DNA of 64,000 nt from the NCBI GenBank assembly GCA_041650375.1, contig JBAZLH010000004.1:43188-107187 (forward strand). Reading direction: 5' to 3'. Source of the DNA: UBA6220 sp041650375. GTDB lineage: Bacteria > Patescibacteriota > Minisyncoccia > Minisyncoccales > Minisyncoccaceae. The position numbers were made by a program, and so were the translations under genes. The notes under the pieces were generated by a model, which saw only the letters and a program-made list of their open reading frames with translations, did no database searches and had not been told where the DNA came from. Shown piece by piece: positions 14,001 through 22,494 of the stretch (position 1 is the first letter of the stretch; every line of letters begins with the position of its first letter).

Positions 14001-14615
14001 TTACTTGCGGGAATACATGAACACAAACCGTTCCTCGGCATGCCAAACGGCTTTTGGGTTGCCGGAACGGGAGTATAACCATGGGCCTTGGCAACCGGCC
14101 AGCACGGTAAAAAGTTCTCGGACCGGACCATTGCCGTAGATTGGCTCCATGGCGATAATCAGTTCAACCTGGCCATTGTATCCTCGGCTCAGTTGAGGGC
14201 CAACCTCGGCTGGGCATAATTCCAAACCGATTTCCTTTGCCCGTTGGCAAATATCTTCATATTCGGCTCCATCCTTGAAGCCAAGTTCCGCAACCGATCG
14301 GGATACAAGGTTAATTTCAATTTCACTTGTTGTTAAGGGAATTTCTTGGAGCATGGAATTAGCATACTTCTGAACAAGCACATTCTCTTTCCTGAGTGTT
14401 TCGCGGATTGCATCCACGTTTTGGAACGTCCCGATTTTAACAGTCTTCCAAACCTCAAACTCCTGAGGTGGTGGAAGTAATGCTTCCGCAAGAACCCTCT
14501 TAAGGCTCTGCGGATTTTCAATCCATCCCTGCATAACGTTTGCAGACAGAGCGGGCATATTCTGGGCTACTTTAGCCAAGAACTCTCCCGTCTGGTTGTC
14601 GTAGGTTTTCGTCAT
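14001..14615 (-). CDS. Hypothetical protein with long structured leader
   Basis: Soluble 204-aa protein that I do not recognise. The N-terminal half is helical (LAKVAQNMPALSANVMQGW), and the C-terminal half has alternating strands with conserved-looking PAEVGPQLSRG, EPIYGNGPVRELFTVL and WLYSRSGNPKAVWHAEERFV. No TM segment or signal peptide is seen. ATG 14615 is preceded by AGGAG 12-16 nt upstream. It has a perfect consensus promoter and a 120-nt leader with a 45-nt hairpin, suggesting strong or regulated expression. It stands alone between the ncRNA and the ComEC-like gene. Confidence 0.8.
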   Translation of the reverse strand: MTKTYDNQTGEFLAKVAQNMPALSANVMQGWIENPQSLKRVLAEALLPPPQEFEVWKTVKIGTFQNVDAIRETLRKENVLVQKYANSMLQEIPLTTSEIEINLVSRSVAELGFKDGAEYEDICQRAKEIGLELCPAEVGPQLSRGYNGQVELIIAMEPIYGNGPVRELFTVLAGCQGPWLYSRSGNPKAVWHAEERFVFMYSRK

Positions 14616-14651
14616 GATAACGCTTTCTCCTGCCAGACCAATCCTTGATTA

Positions 14652-14696
14652 GTCATAGCCAGAAAACATTGAAAATCAATATCTTTTGGCTATGAC
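14652..14696 (-). other. 45-nt leader hairpin upstream of the 14001-14615 gene
   Basis: GTCATAGCCA (14652-14661) pairs with TGGCTATGAC (14687-14696); inside, ATTGA pairs with TCAAT around AAA, with mostly paired purine-pyrimidine sequence between. It lies in the predicted 5' leader, about 37 nt before the ATG, and has no T-run. Confidence 0.65.
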
Positions 14697-14741
14697 CAAA
14701 TAAAGCAATTAAGATTAAAAGAACTGTTGTTTTATGCTTAG

Positions 14742-14770
14742 ATTATAAAATATTATCTTAATTATGTCAA
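14742..14770 (-). promoter_or_regulatory. Perfect sigma-70 consensus promoter
   Basis: On the minus strand TTGACA (14770-14765), exactly 17 bp, TATAAT (14747-14742). It drives the 14001-14615 gene with a leader of about 120 nt. It is the best promoter match in the window. Confidence 0.8.
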
Positions 14771-14802
14771 ATAAGTTATCCCCACTGAATTAAGCCGCAT
14801 TG

Positions 14803-15666
14803 TTAGTTTTCACTCAATATTTTCATATTTTTACCATCCGATATAACCTTTATATCCCCGTTCAAATCATTCCTGTAGATCTTCGCTCCCGCGTCCGTTA
14901 ACCGCGAGATTGCTTCAACGGTCGGATGCCCGTAAGTATTTTTGCCTACCTGGATAACGGCTATTTTCGGCGAAACCGATTTAAGAAAACCGGCCGAACT
15001 GGAATACTTGGAACCGTGATGCGCCACTTTCAAAACATCCGCATCAATGTTTTCTTGGCTTGTTATGATTTGTTTTTCTTCCTTGTCGCTGATATCGCCC
15101 GCAAACAAAAAAGAATTTTTATCAAAAACCAATTTTCCAACAAGGCAATTTTCGTTAACCGATTGGCCGTTGTTCTGGGTTAATTCATATGGAAACAAAA
15201 TATCCATTTCGGTTTTTCCGAATAAAATTTTGTCTTTCGCGCCAATTTCATAAACATTGCTTCCTTCTTCTTGCTCTTTCAAAACCGCCAATTTAAAACT
15301 CTTAAATTCTTCCGTATCTTTCGCGTCTCCGCTCCAAGCAATATTTTTAACATTGTATAATTCCAAAATTTTAAAAAGCCCGGCAAAATGGTCTTTTTCC
15401 GAATGGGTTAAAACCATTAAATCAATTTCTTTGTCCCAAAAAGGAATTTCCTTGGCTAATTTCTCCGCCGCCCTATTGTAATCCGGCCCACCATCTATAA
15501 TAATTTTATGCCCTTCGGGTGTTTTGATAAAAGACGAGTCCCCCTGGCCCACATTTAAAAAATCAACCACTAAATATTGGCTTCGGTGGGCTTCGACAAA
15601 CAAAGACCAACTGAAAATATTGGCCGCGACAAGAATCCCGAAAATAAAAAGAATCGGCTTATTCAT
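14803..15666 (-). CDS. ComEC-C-like metallo-beta-lactamase-fold hydrolase
   Basis: Product of 287 aa with one N-terminal TM segment followed by an MBL domain. Motifs are FLNVGQGDSSFIKTP, IDGGPD, THSEKDHFAGL (the HxxxDH metal site), FAGDIS and VAHHGSKYSSS. This is the free-standing form of the MBL domain found at the C-terminus of the ComEC/Rec2 DNA-uptake channel; the channel itself is not in this window. It may be an anchored extracytoplasmic nuclease or phosphodiesterase. Its start overlaps the upstream gene by 8 bp. Confidence 0.85.
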   Translation of the reverse strand: MNKPILFIFGILVAANIFSWSLFVEAHRSQYLVVDFLNVGQGDSSFIKTPEGHKIIIDGGPDYNRAAEKLAKEIPFWDKEIDLMVLTHSEKDHFAGLFKILELYNVKNIAWSGDAKDTEEFKSFKLAVLKEQEEGSNVYEIGAKDKILFGKTEMDILFPYELTQNNGQSVNENCLVGKLVFDKNSFLFAGDISDKEEKQIITSQENIDADVLKVAHHGSKYSSSAGFLKSVSPKIAVIQVGKNTYGHPTVEAISRLTDAGAKIYRNDLNGDIKVISDGKNMKILSEN

Positions 15667-15877
15667 CCGATTCTTTATTTAACTCTTTATTCAAGTCCGC
15701 AAGCAATGCTTCGCAATCAATCCCGTATGTCTCGCAAATTTGGCCAATGGTTAAATCATTCATTTCTTCTTGGGCGTAAGGGCAAGACAAACAAGGTACC
15801 CGGTATTTTTCTAAAACCGGTTCAGCTCTCTCGTCTCCCATGAGGTCAGCCAAAACCGTTTCTTTTGTTATATCCAT
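15659..15877 (-). CDS. DUF1858-like small protein with CxxC motif
   Basis: Product of 72 aa starting MDITKETVLADLM at ATG 15877; the longer version from 15910 would overlap the ferredoxin gene and adds only a Lys-rich stretch. The pattern DLM-x-VLEKYRVPCLSCPYA-x-LTIGQICETYGID matches the DUF1858 / hybrid-cluster-associated family, in which a CxxC pair sits in a small helical domain. It is wedged between ferredoxin (4 bp upstream) and the ComEC-like gene (8-bp overlap), suggesting a redox partner of the ferredoxin. Function is not known. Confidence 0.75.
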   Translation of the reverse strand: MDITKETVLADLMGDERAEPVLEKYRVPCLSCPYAQEEMNDLTIGQICETYGIDCEALLADLNKELNKESDE

Positions 15878-15881
15878 ATGT

Positions 15882-16097
15882 TTATTCTTCTTTTTCAACT
15901 TCAACCTCAACTGTGTTTATTTCTTCAATCGCGCCATATGGGCATAAATCCGCGCCACCGCATTCTTCGATTTTCGCGGAACTGATGACTTCAGCCTTGC
16001 CGTCATCTTTCATCTCCGTGCCGCCCGGGCAAGCCATTACGCAGCTACCGCAACCAATGCATTTTTCTTTGTTTACTTGATATTGTTTGCCTTCCAT
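15882..16097 (-). CDS. 4Fe-4S ferredoxin, single cluster
   Basis: Acidic 71-aa ferredoxin. Residues about 13-24 (CIGCGSCVMACP) supply the C-x2-C-x2-C-x3-C group, while the second half keeps only CGGADLCPYGAIEE, so one [4Fe-4S] cluster is likely, as in Thermotoga-type monocluster ferredoxins. The acidic tail EVEVEKEE is typical. It could carry electrons for fermentation and for the [FeFe] hydrogenase encoded at 37.6 kb, though that hydrogenase appears NAD-linked. It precedes the DUF1858-like gene by 4 bp. Confidence 0.88.
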   Translation of the reverse strand: MEGKQYQVNKEKCIGCGSCVMACPGGTEMKDDGKAEVISSAKIEECGGADLCPYGAIEEINTVEVEVEKEE

Positions 16098-16164
16098 AAT
16101 ATTAATATTATTTTATTATTTTTACCCTATTGTTTTACCCTGCGACAATTTTGCAAAACAAAAT

Positions 16165-16644
16165 TTATTTAGGCAGGGTTGATTTCTCAATTATGTTTTC
16201 CGCGATTTCTTTCGGTTCAAATCCGCTGATTTTAACCCACTTGTTTGGTTCCAATCGCTTATATGTTTCAAAAAATTCCTGAATGACTTTCTTTTGGTAT
16301 TCGGTCAAATCGGTAATGTTATTTATTTCTTTAAAAGCCGGGTCTATTTTATCATCCGGCACGGCAATAATTTTATAATCCAAGCCGGCCTCGTCTTCCA
16401 TATTTAACATACCAATCACCTTGCAAGGCACTACGCAACCGGGAAAAGTCGCGTGCTCGGCTAACATTATCACGTCCAATGGGTCGCCGTCGTCCGATAA
16501 AGTTCCTTCAATAAAACCATATTCAAAAGGCCAATGCACAGGCGAATAAAGCACCCTATCCAGCATTATTCGATTTGTTTCCTTGTCCAACTCGTATTTA
16601 TTGGTGCTGCCTTTCGGATTTTCTATAAAAACATTGATTTTCAT
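16165..16644 (-). CDS. ppa: Inorganic pyrophosphatase (family I)
   Basis: Soluble Mg-dependent enzyme that hydrolyses pyrophosphate and so pulls biosynthetic reactions forward. Present are the substrate-binding YELDKE, YGFIEGTLSDDGDPLDVIM with the signature D-x-D-P-x-D, and the late EFFETYKRLEPNKW with Lys. At 159 aa it has bacterial length. A CCCTG/CAGGG hairpin follows the stop. It stands between ferredoxin and gpsA. Confidence 0.95.
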   Translation of the reverse strand: MKINVFIENPKGSTNKYELDKETNRIMLDRVLYSPVHWPFEYGFIEGTLSDDGDPLDVIMLAEHATFPGCVVPCKVIGMLNMEDEAGLDYKIIAVPDDKIDPAFKEINNITDLTEYQKKVIQEFFETYKRLEPNKWVKISGFEPKEIAENIIEKSTLPK

Positions 16645-16706
16645 AATTATTTTTTATTTTTAATTTATATTCACACTTTATCCCAAAACCCGCCTTTTTT
16701 CAATGC

Positions 16707-17720
16707 TTATTCCGGCTTTTTCTTGCGGCCCATCAAGTCTTTAATGGCCGCTTGCGGCAATTTATTTTTATACAAAATTTGGTAAAGTTGGACCGTAATC
16801 GGCATTTCCACTTTATACTTCTTGCTCAATTGGTAAACCGCTTCGGAAGTGGTCGCGCCTTCAATTATGCTCGCCGTTGACTTAATGATTTCATTCATTT
16901 TTTCTCCTTTGGCAATCCTTTCTCCAAAAGTCCTGTTCCGGCTTTCGGGACTGATGCAAGTGGTGGATAAATCTCCTAATCCGGCCAAGCCGACAAATGT
17001 TTTCGGTTTGGCTCCCATGGCAATTCCCAAACGTTGCATTTCCGCCAAACCGCGGGACAAAATCGCGGCCTTGGCGTTTGAACCAAAACCCAGCCCGTCT
17101 GAAATTCCGGCTACTACGGCGATAATATTTTTTAAAGGCCCACCCAATTCCACGCCGATTACGTCCGTGGAAGTATAAACCCTGAAATAATCGTTGCTGA
17201 AAATATCTTGTATTTTTTTGGCAGCCTCGTGTTTTTTGGCCGCCACAACCACGGCCGCCGGCATTCCCTTGGCAACTTCTATGGCAATCGACGGGCCGGA
17301 CAAAACCGCTATTTCTATTTTGCCCAATTCATCAACCAAAACTTCCGTCATTCTTTTTAACGTTTTTTGCTCCAACCCTTTGGCAACATTAATAAAAACT
17401 TTGCCTTTTAAAGAAACATCTGTTTTTTTAATTTTTTGGGCAACCTCCCTGAAAAATTTGGAAGGAATGGCGAAAACCACTATTTCCGCAAATTCAATCG
17501 CCACACCAATGTCTTTTTCAAAAATAATATTTTCCGGAATTTTTACGCCCGGCAAATATTTCCAATTTTCCCTTTCTTTTTTAAGTTCATCCAAGTGCTC
17601 GGGAAAAACGCTCCACACGCAAACTTTATGATTATTTTTGGAAAGCAAAATCGCGAGAGTGGTCGCCCACGCCCCGTCTCCCAAAATTGTTATTTTCGCT
17701 TGTTTGGCTTTTGCAGTCAT
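16707..17720 (-). CDS. gpsA: Glycerol-3-phosphate dehydrogenase [NAD(P)+]
   Basis: Cytoplasmic enzyme converting dihydroxyacetone phosphate to sn-glycerol 3-phosphate for phospholipid synthesis. The Rossmann loop ILGDGAWATTLAILLSKN is at residues 11-28, and the catalytic region VELGGPLKNIIAVVAGISDG with Lys and GLAGLGDLSTTCISPESRN are intact. At 337 aa it is full length. It ends in a short basic tail. It lies 15 bp downstream of the helicase-nuclease gene. Confidence 0.96.
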   Translation of the reverse strand: MTAKAKQAKITILGDGAWATTLAILLSKNNHKVCVWSVFPEHLDELKKERENWKYLPGVKIPENIIFEKDIGVAIEFAEIVVFAIPSKFFREVAQKIKKTDVSLKGKVFINVAKGLEQKTLKRMTEVLVDELGKIEIAVLSGPSIAIEVAKGMPAAVVVAAKKHEAAKKIQDIFSNDYFRVYTSTDVIGVELGGPLKNIIAVVAGISDGLGFGSNAKAAILSRGLAEMQRLGIAMGAKPKTFVGLAGLGDLSTTCISPESRNRTFGERIAKGEKMNEIIKSTASIIEGATTSEAVYQLSKKYKVEMPITVQLYQILYKNKLPQAAIKDLMGRKKKPE

Positions 17721-17735
17721 ATAAATAATTATAAC

Positions 17736-20700
17736 TTAATTTTTTCTGTGTGAACATATTTCCCTGTAATCGCAAAATTGGCAGTTCCAGCCGGGCGAGG
17801 GTTTAAAATTGCTTCGCTTCACCCTTTCCGCCAAGTCCAATATTTTTTCTTCGGTTTTTGCCATATCTTCGTCCGTGGGGATAAACGATTTGATTGAACC
17901 ATCCTCAAGGTAGTAATAAGACAATTTTCCGGTTTTTAACCCGAATATTTTAAAAGCCGCCAATTGGTAAATCAATAATTGGAATTTATCGTCTGTGCTT
18001 AACGAATCTTTGGGATTGCCGGTTTTATAATCAATCAGTTCCACCTCATCGTTTGGCAATTTATCTATCCTGTCAATGGCTCCCAAAATCGTATTGTTGT
18101 TAAGCTTTAAAGAAAAAGTTTTTTCCAGCGCCGGTTCGTCGCCCGCCATATATATATTCAAAGGCTTTTCCATTAAGTCCTCATAAAACTTTTTCAACAC
18201 TTCTTTGCCTTTTAAATAATAATCCTTTTTGGAATCTCCGTCGTGCCAATCGTCAATCCATTCTTTATCGTATATTTCCAACAAGTCTTGCATTGATAAA
18301 TTAATGCCTGTTTTAATATTTTCTTTTGAGCCGAATAAATCTTTTTGCTTAACTCCGATATCCCGAGCCGCCAAACCGACAAACTTATGCAAGGTGTTAT
18401 GGATGGTTTTGCCGAAACTGAAATTCGCCCTGCCCCGCACCGGAATCTTTAAAATATGCCCAAACTTATATTGCAAAGGGCAATTGGAAAAAGCCGTTAA
18501 TTGGGAAAAAGAAAAATGGTCGGGCAAAAATCCTTTAATCGCGCCTCCGTTTGTTGTTTCGTTTGATTCGGATTTAAATCCATTGTTAGTGGGCCGGCTA
18601 AAATAAAAATTGCTTTTGCTTTTTTCCGTTTTATGGTTTTTCGCCGCGTCTTCGCTGATTAATCCGGACTCAATTAAAAATCGGGAAGGCTTTTTTAATT
18701 GCTTGCCGCCGTAATCGGCCGCCCAAGTTAGAAATAATCCTTTTTTCGCCCGCGTTAAAGCCACGTAAAACAACCTCCTTTCTTCTTGCAAGTGGAAATC
18801 TCCTTCCGGCAGCACTTCATTGATTAATTCGGAAGGCAGCGGAATCGGATTGCTTTTTTGGTCGCTCGGAAATTTGCGGTGGACCATGCCGGTTAAAAAC
18901 ACGTATTTAAATTCCAAGCCCTTGGCCGAGTGCACGGTCATAACTTTCACAGCTTCGCAATCATCCAGCGCCGCTGTTTTCAAGCCGCCCTCTTCGCCGG
19001 CCTCAATTTCCATTTGCAATTGTTCCACGAACGCCAAGAGCTTTCCGTCCATTTGGGAATCTTCAAATTCTTTTATTTTTTGGAAAAATTGGTAAAGTAA
19101 GTCCCAATTTTTAAGGTTTTCTTCCGTGGCTTCGGTAAGTTTTTTATTGTATCCCAAGTCGTCCAGCATATTTATGAAAACCTCGCCGGCATTTTTTTCT
19201 TTGGACAGGGCAAAATGTTTTTTCAAGGCTTTCGCCAATTTTTGCAACTTTACTTTTGTTTCAGTTTGCAATTTGGTCAACAAATATCCGTCTTGCATGG
19301 CTTCAAAAATCGGAATTCCTTTTTTATCTCCGTATTGGGTAATCCTGGCAACTTCTTCCGCGTCAATGTCCAAAGGCAGCATTCTCAACACCCTGTATAA
19401 ACTGGAAGAATCGTAAAAATTAACCACGGCTTTAAAATAAGAAATAATGTCTAAAATCAGCGGATTGGTATAAAGTCCGCGCGAAGAAACAAACTGATAA
19501 GGAATATTGGCGCGCTCCAGGGCGCGGCTAAACCCGTTCGCCGATTCATTTGACCGCGTTAAAATCGCGAAATCGGAAAAACCGGCCTCCAAATCAATTT
19601 CTTTTAATTCCCAAATTTTGTTAATCACGCCGGTAATCTCTTCGTCCCCGGTTTGGAATCCCAATAATTCCATTGCCCCGTTTTTAGGCTGTGAACTTTT
19701 CAATTTTTTGCTTATTTTCTTGAATTTCGCCAAATCCAATCCTTTTTCTTTGGCCTGCTCCTGCAATTCCGCGATTTCGTTCAATTGGTATTCCAGCCGG
19801 TTGGGATTATTGTGTTGGATGAAATTATAAGCCAAATCCAAAACATTTTGCGGCGAACGGTAATTGTCAACCAAAACTATTTCTTTGGAATCGGGAAAAT
19901 CTTTTTTAAACCTAAGCACATTATTGAAAGACGCGCCCTGGAAAGAAAAAATTGATTGGTCATCGTCCGCGCAAACGGTCAAATTGTTTTTTGGCGCGGC
20001 TAAAATCTTTACCAGCTCATATTGCACCCAATTGGTATCCTGGAATTCGTCAACCATCACGTATTTAAACCTGTTGCGAAATTTTTGTAAAACCTCCGGG
20101 CGTTTTTTGAACAAATCAATCGTGTAATTTATCAAATCGCCAAAATCAAGGCAACTGTTATCCAGCAAAATTTTCTGGTAAGTGTGGTAAGCCATGGCAA
20201 CCTCGTTTATCCGCTCGTATTCTTTTTGTTTGAATAATAAATCATCTTCGTCCGCGTCTTTATTTTTTTTCTTTTTTTTACCAACCATGGGCACGTCGTC
20301 CAAATTAAGCTTTAAAGAATCCGCGTAATCCAAATAATTTTCCGGGCTTATTCCCTCGTTCTTACATTGGTGGAAATGCTCAATTAAAACCTGGATAAAT
20401 TTAGTGGGATTGCCCAAGGGCCGATATTCTTTTAAAAAATTAAATTTGCTGAAATTTTTCCGCATTAAAATCCATGCGCCGCTATCGTTCAAAAGCTTGT
20501 AGTTGGTCGGAATGCCCACGTATAGCCCGTAGTTTTTTAAAACCCGGTCGCAAAAAGAATGGAAAGTTGAAATCCAAAAATCATAATAGCCGAAAGGCAA
20601 TAAATTTTCTGCCCGTTCTTCCATTTCATGCGCCGCTTTTTCCGTAAAAGTCAGGGCTAAAATTTCTTCAGGCTTAATCCCTTTTTCGCTGACCAAATAA

Positions 20701-20819
20701 GCCAGCCGATTGGTTAAAACAGTGGTTTTACCCGTACCCGCTCCGGCCACGATTAAAAGCGGCCCGGCTCCGAATTTTACCGCCTCTCTTTGTTCTTTGT
20801 TTAATTTCTCCAAATTCAT
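17736..20819 (-). CDS. UvrD/PcrA-type helicase fused to a Fe-S PD-(D/E)XK nuclease
   Basis: Product of 1027 aa. Residues 1-700 are an SF1A helicase: Walker A VAGAGTGKTTVLTNRLA near 25-41, VDEFQDTN (motif II), DDDQSIFSFQGA (III), VMTVHSAKGLEFKYVF (V) and YVALTRAKKGLFLTW (VI). The C-terminal third is a RecB-like nuclease: SNCPLQYKF, later ELIDYKTGNP (catalytic Asp and Lys) and the cluster WNCQFCDYREIC, giving one upstream Cys plus C-x2-C-x5-C as in AddB/Cas4 Fe-S nucleases. It thus joins AddA- and AddB-like functions. The promoter dictates ATG 20819; a GTG at 20843 lies inside the promoter spacer. The mRNA should be leaderless. Confidence 0.92.
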   Translation of the reverse strand: MNLEKLNKEQREAVKFGAGPLLIVAGAGTGKTTVLTNRLAYLVSEKGIKPEEILALTFTEKAAHEMEERAENLLPFGYYDFWISTFHSFCDRVLKNYGLYVGIPTNYKLLNDSGAWILMRKNFSKFNFLKEYRPLGNPTKFIQVLIEHFHQCKNEGISPENYLDYADSLKLNLDDVPMVGKKKKKNKDADEDDLLFKQKEYERINEVAMAYHTYQKILLDNSCLDFGDLINYTIDLFKKRPEVLQKFRNRFKYVMVDEFQDTNWVQYELVKILAAPKNNLTVCADDDQSIFSFQGASFNNVLRFKKDFPDSKEIVLVDNYRSPQNVLDLAYNFIQHNNPNRLEYQLNEIAELQEQAKEKGLDLAKFKKISKKLKSSQPKNGAMELLGFQTGDEEITGVINKIWELKEIDLEAGFSDFAILTRSNESANGFSRALERANIPYQFVSSRGLYTNPLILDIISYFKAVVNFYDSSSLYRVLRMLPLDIDAEEVARITQYGDKKGIPIFEAMQDGYLLTKLQTETKVKLQKLAKALKKHFALSKEKNAGEVFINMLDDLGYNKKLTEATEENLKNWDLLYQFFQKIKEFEDSQMDGKLLAFVEQLQMEIEAGEEGGLKTAALDDCEAVKVMTVHSAKGLEFKYVFLTGMVHRKFPSDQKSNPIPLPSELINEVLPEGDFHLQEERRLFYVALTRAKKGLFLTWAADYGGKQLKKPSRFLIESGLISEDAAKNHKTEKSKSNFYFSRPTNNGFKSESNETTNGGAIKGFLPDHFSFSQLTAFSNCPLQYKFGHILKIPVRGRANFSFGKTIHNTLHKFVGLAARDIGVKQKDLFGSKENIKTGINLSMQDLLEIYDKEWIDDWHDGDSKKDYYLKGKEVLKKFYEDLMEKPLNIYMAGDEPALEKTFSLKLNNNTILGAIDRIDKLPNDEVELIDYKTGNPKDSLSTDDKFQLLIYQLAAFKIFGLKTGKLSYYYLEDGSIKSFIPTDEDMAKTEEKILDLAERVKRSNFKPSPGWNCQFCDYREICSHRKN

Positions 20820-20825
20820 ATGTGC

Positions 20826-20854
20826 ATTATACGTCAAAACCACTGTTTTATCAA
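20826..20854 (-). promoter_or_regulatory. Leaderless promoter of the helicase-nuclease gene
   Basis: On the minus strand TTGATA (20854-20849), 17 bp, TATAAT (20831-20826). The -10 ends 6 bp before the ATG at 20819, so the message should begin at or next to the start codon. Confidence 0.7.
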
Positions 20855-20865
20855 AAAATATAACA

Positions 20866-20891
20866 ATTAAAAAAAGGACTATTTTGTCCTT
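20866..20891 (-). terminator. Intrinsic terminator of the Nudix-like gene
   Basis: On the minus strand AAGGAC-AAAATA-GTCCTT is followed by TTTTTAATTG. It starts 6 bp after the stop at 20897. Confidence 0.7.
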
Positions 20892-20896
20892 ATTTA

Positions 20897-21733
20897 TTAA
20901 TAATTATCCGCTACCCAAAGAGCCATCCGGCAAAGAGCGTCAAAGCAAACCGGATTGTTTTTCGCAAAGTTTTTCAAACTTTGGATGTCAGCCGGCACAA
21001 ACACATATCCATCCACCTCCCAATCAGGCTTCCGCGATTTCAATATTTGTTCCGCTTCTTCGGCAGTATATAAAAGCCTTACCGAAGCTACGAGCAACGG
21101 CTGTTTGGACCCGACGCAATTATAAATCAGTCCCAACACTTTTAGCTCTCCGTGCTGGTTTAATCCGGGTAATTCTTCCTTGCGCTCCCGCTCAAACGGT
21201 TTTTTCAGCGGAATGAATTTCCTTTCTCCTTTTTCTTCGCAATCCTTCTCGGGCTGAATGTATCCGCTTGGCAGCATTGTATATTCCCCGCAATTAAAAG
21301 CGGTTTGCTTTCTTTTGGAAAAAATAATGCATCCGTTCGGATATTTTTCGCTGGGCAAAGTAATTGCAATCGCCCCGATGGACAATGCTAATACCTTTCC
21401 CGAATCCCAATTTCCCGTAGTAAAACCGATTTTAGGCGGACGAGTTGCCGAACCATAAACATGGCCGGAAAAATATTTTCTTCTAACCCTTATGGTTATT
21501 CCATCGCCATTTGAAACAATTGACATTAGGCTGGCAACCGGTTCATCCGAACCATTTGGATTGCTTTCTTTCCATTTTTTCCAATATTCTTCAATCTGCG
21601 GTTGAAATCTTCTATGGACGGCATCCTGGATTTTAACGAAAATAATTGTTAATTTCGAGGTCTTTCCAAAAAGCAATTGGCACTTGCCCTCAAGGTTTAA
21701 TTCTAACGCTTTCAGCGCTTGCTCATACTCCAT
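20897..21733 (-). CDS. Nudix-like hydrolase, uncertain
   Basis: Product of 278 aa. A Nudix-type signature can be read from LPSGYIQPEKD through PFERERKEELPGL, in which RExxEE is followed by LPGL; the canonical box is REUxEExGU, so there is one extra residue before the Gly and a long insert between the Gly and the helix. The strands ahead (GCIIFSKRKQTAFNCGEY) and after (ELKVLGLIYNCVG) fit the fold. The N-terminal 130 residues are an unrecognised extension. Substrate is unknown. It forms its own transcript ended by a terminator. Confidence 0.6.
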   Translation of the reverse strand: MEYEQALKALELNLEGKCQLLFGKTSKLTIIFVKIQDAVHRRFQPQIEEYWKKWKESNPNGSDEPVASLMSIVSNGDGITIRVRRKYFSGHVYGSATRPPKIGFTTGNWDSGKVLALSIGAIAITLPSEKYPNGCIIFSKRKQTAFNCGEYTMLPSGYIQPEKDCEEKGERKFIPLKKPFERERKEELPGLNQHGELKVLGLIYNCVGSKQPLLVASVRLLYTAEEAEQILKSRKPDWEVDGYVFVPADIQSLKNFAKNNPVCFDALCRMALWVADNY

Positions 21734-21783
21734 TCCATTGCTCCCGGGTAAATTTTCAATCTACCAATTGCTTTATAATATTT

Positions 21784-22491
21784 TTATACTACCCTGTCAA
21801 TCTTTAAAAAATGTGCGCGTTCGCTCGGCGAAAATTTTTCTATCGCGTAACGAAGCATGGTTCGCGGCATTTTTGGAACGTATTTTTCCAAAAAATCAAT
21901 TTCCTTGTTTTTATCCCGCTTGCCGGCTTCGCGCAACATCCAGCCAACGGCCTTGTGGATTAAATCGTGCTTATCGTTTAATAAAATCTTCGCGATTTTA
22001 AAAGAATCGTCAAGCTGCCTGTTTTTAATAAAAGTGAATGTGGATAAAATCGCGATTCTTTTTTTCCAAAGATTGTTTGATTTCGCCCAATCGTAAAGTA
22101 TTTTCCGGTCTTTATCCATTAAGTGTTCTCCAACTATCCGCGGAGCAGACAAATCAACTAAATCCCAATTGTTTATATTTTTGTAATTTTTTAAATATAA
22201 ATTAAATATTTTTTTCTTTTCCTTTTCGTCAGTTTTTTTATATTTTTCCACCAAGATAAACAGCGCGGTCAAACGGCACTCATGCACCTTATCATTTAAA
22301 AGTTCCTGGATTTCTTTATGGCCTATATCAATAAACCGCCTAGCGACAATTCTTTGTTCGGGCACAATAATTCCGAAAAAAACATCACCTTCGCCGTATT
22401 GCCCTTTTTGGGTTTTAAAAAAACGGCCCAACAATTGCGCCTTTTCTTTATTCGCCCTTTTTTGCAATTCTATTTTAACCTGATTAACCAT
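21784..22491 (-). CDS. DNA alkylation repair protein, AlkD-like HEAT-repeat glycosylase
   Basis: Product of 235 aa, all helical, with tandem HEAT-like repeats. NNWDLVDLSAPRIVGEHL and the later HKAVGWMLREAGKRD contain the Trp, Asp and Arg residues that line the DNA-binding groove of AlkD. Family members excise bulky or cationic alkylated bases without base flipping. It sits 3 bp downstream of uppP on the same strand. It is the only dedicated alkylation-repair gene in the window. Confidence 0.9.
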   Translation of the reverse strand: MVNQVKIELQKRANKEKAQLLGRFFKTQKGQYGEGDVFFGIIVPEQRIVARRFIDIGHKEIQELLNDKVHECRLTALFILVEKYKKTDEKEKKKIFNLYLKNYKNINNWDLVDLSAPRIVGEHLMDKDRKILYDWAKSNNLWKKRIAILSTFTFIKNRQLDDSFKIAKILLNDKHDLIHKAVGWMLREAGKRDKNKEIDFLEKYVPKMPRTMLRYAIEKFSPSERAHFLKIDRVV

Positions 22492-22494
22492 TGC

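Noticed and set aside
20820..20843. GTG start for the helicase-nuclease gene
   Set aside because: It lies between the -35 and -10 of a near-consensus promoter; the conserved helicase N-terminus begins at the ATG 20819.
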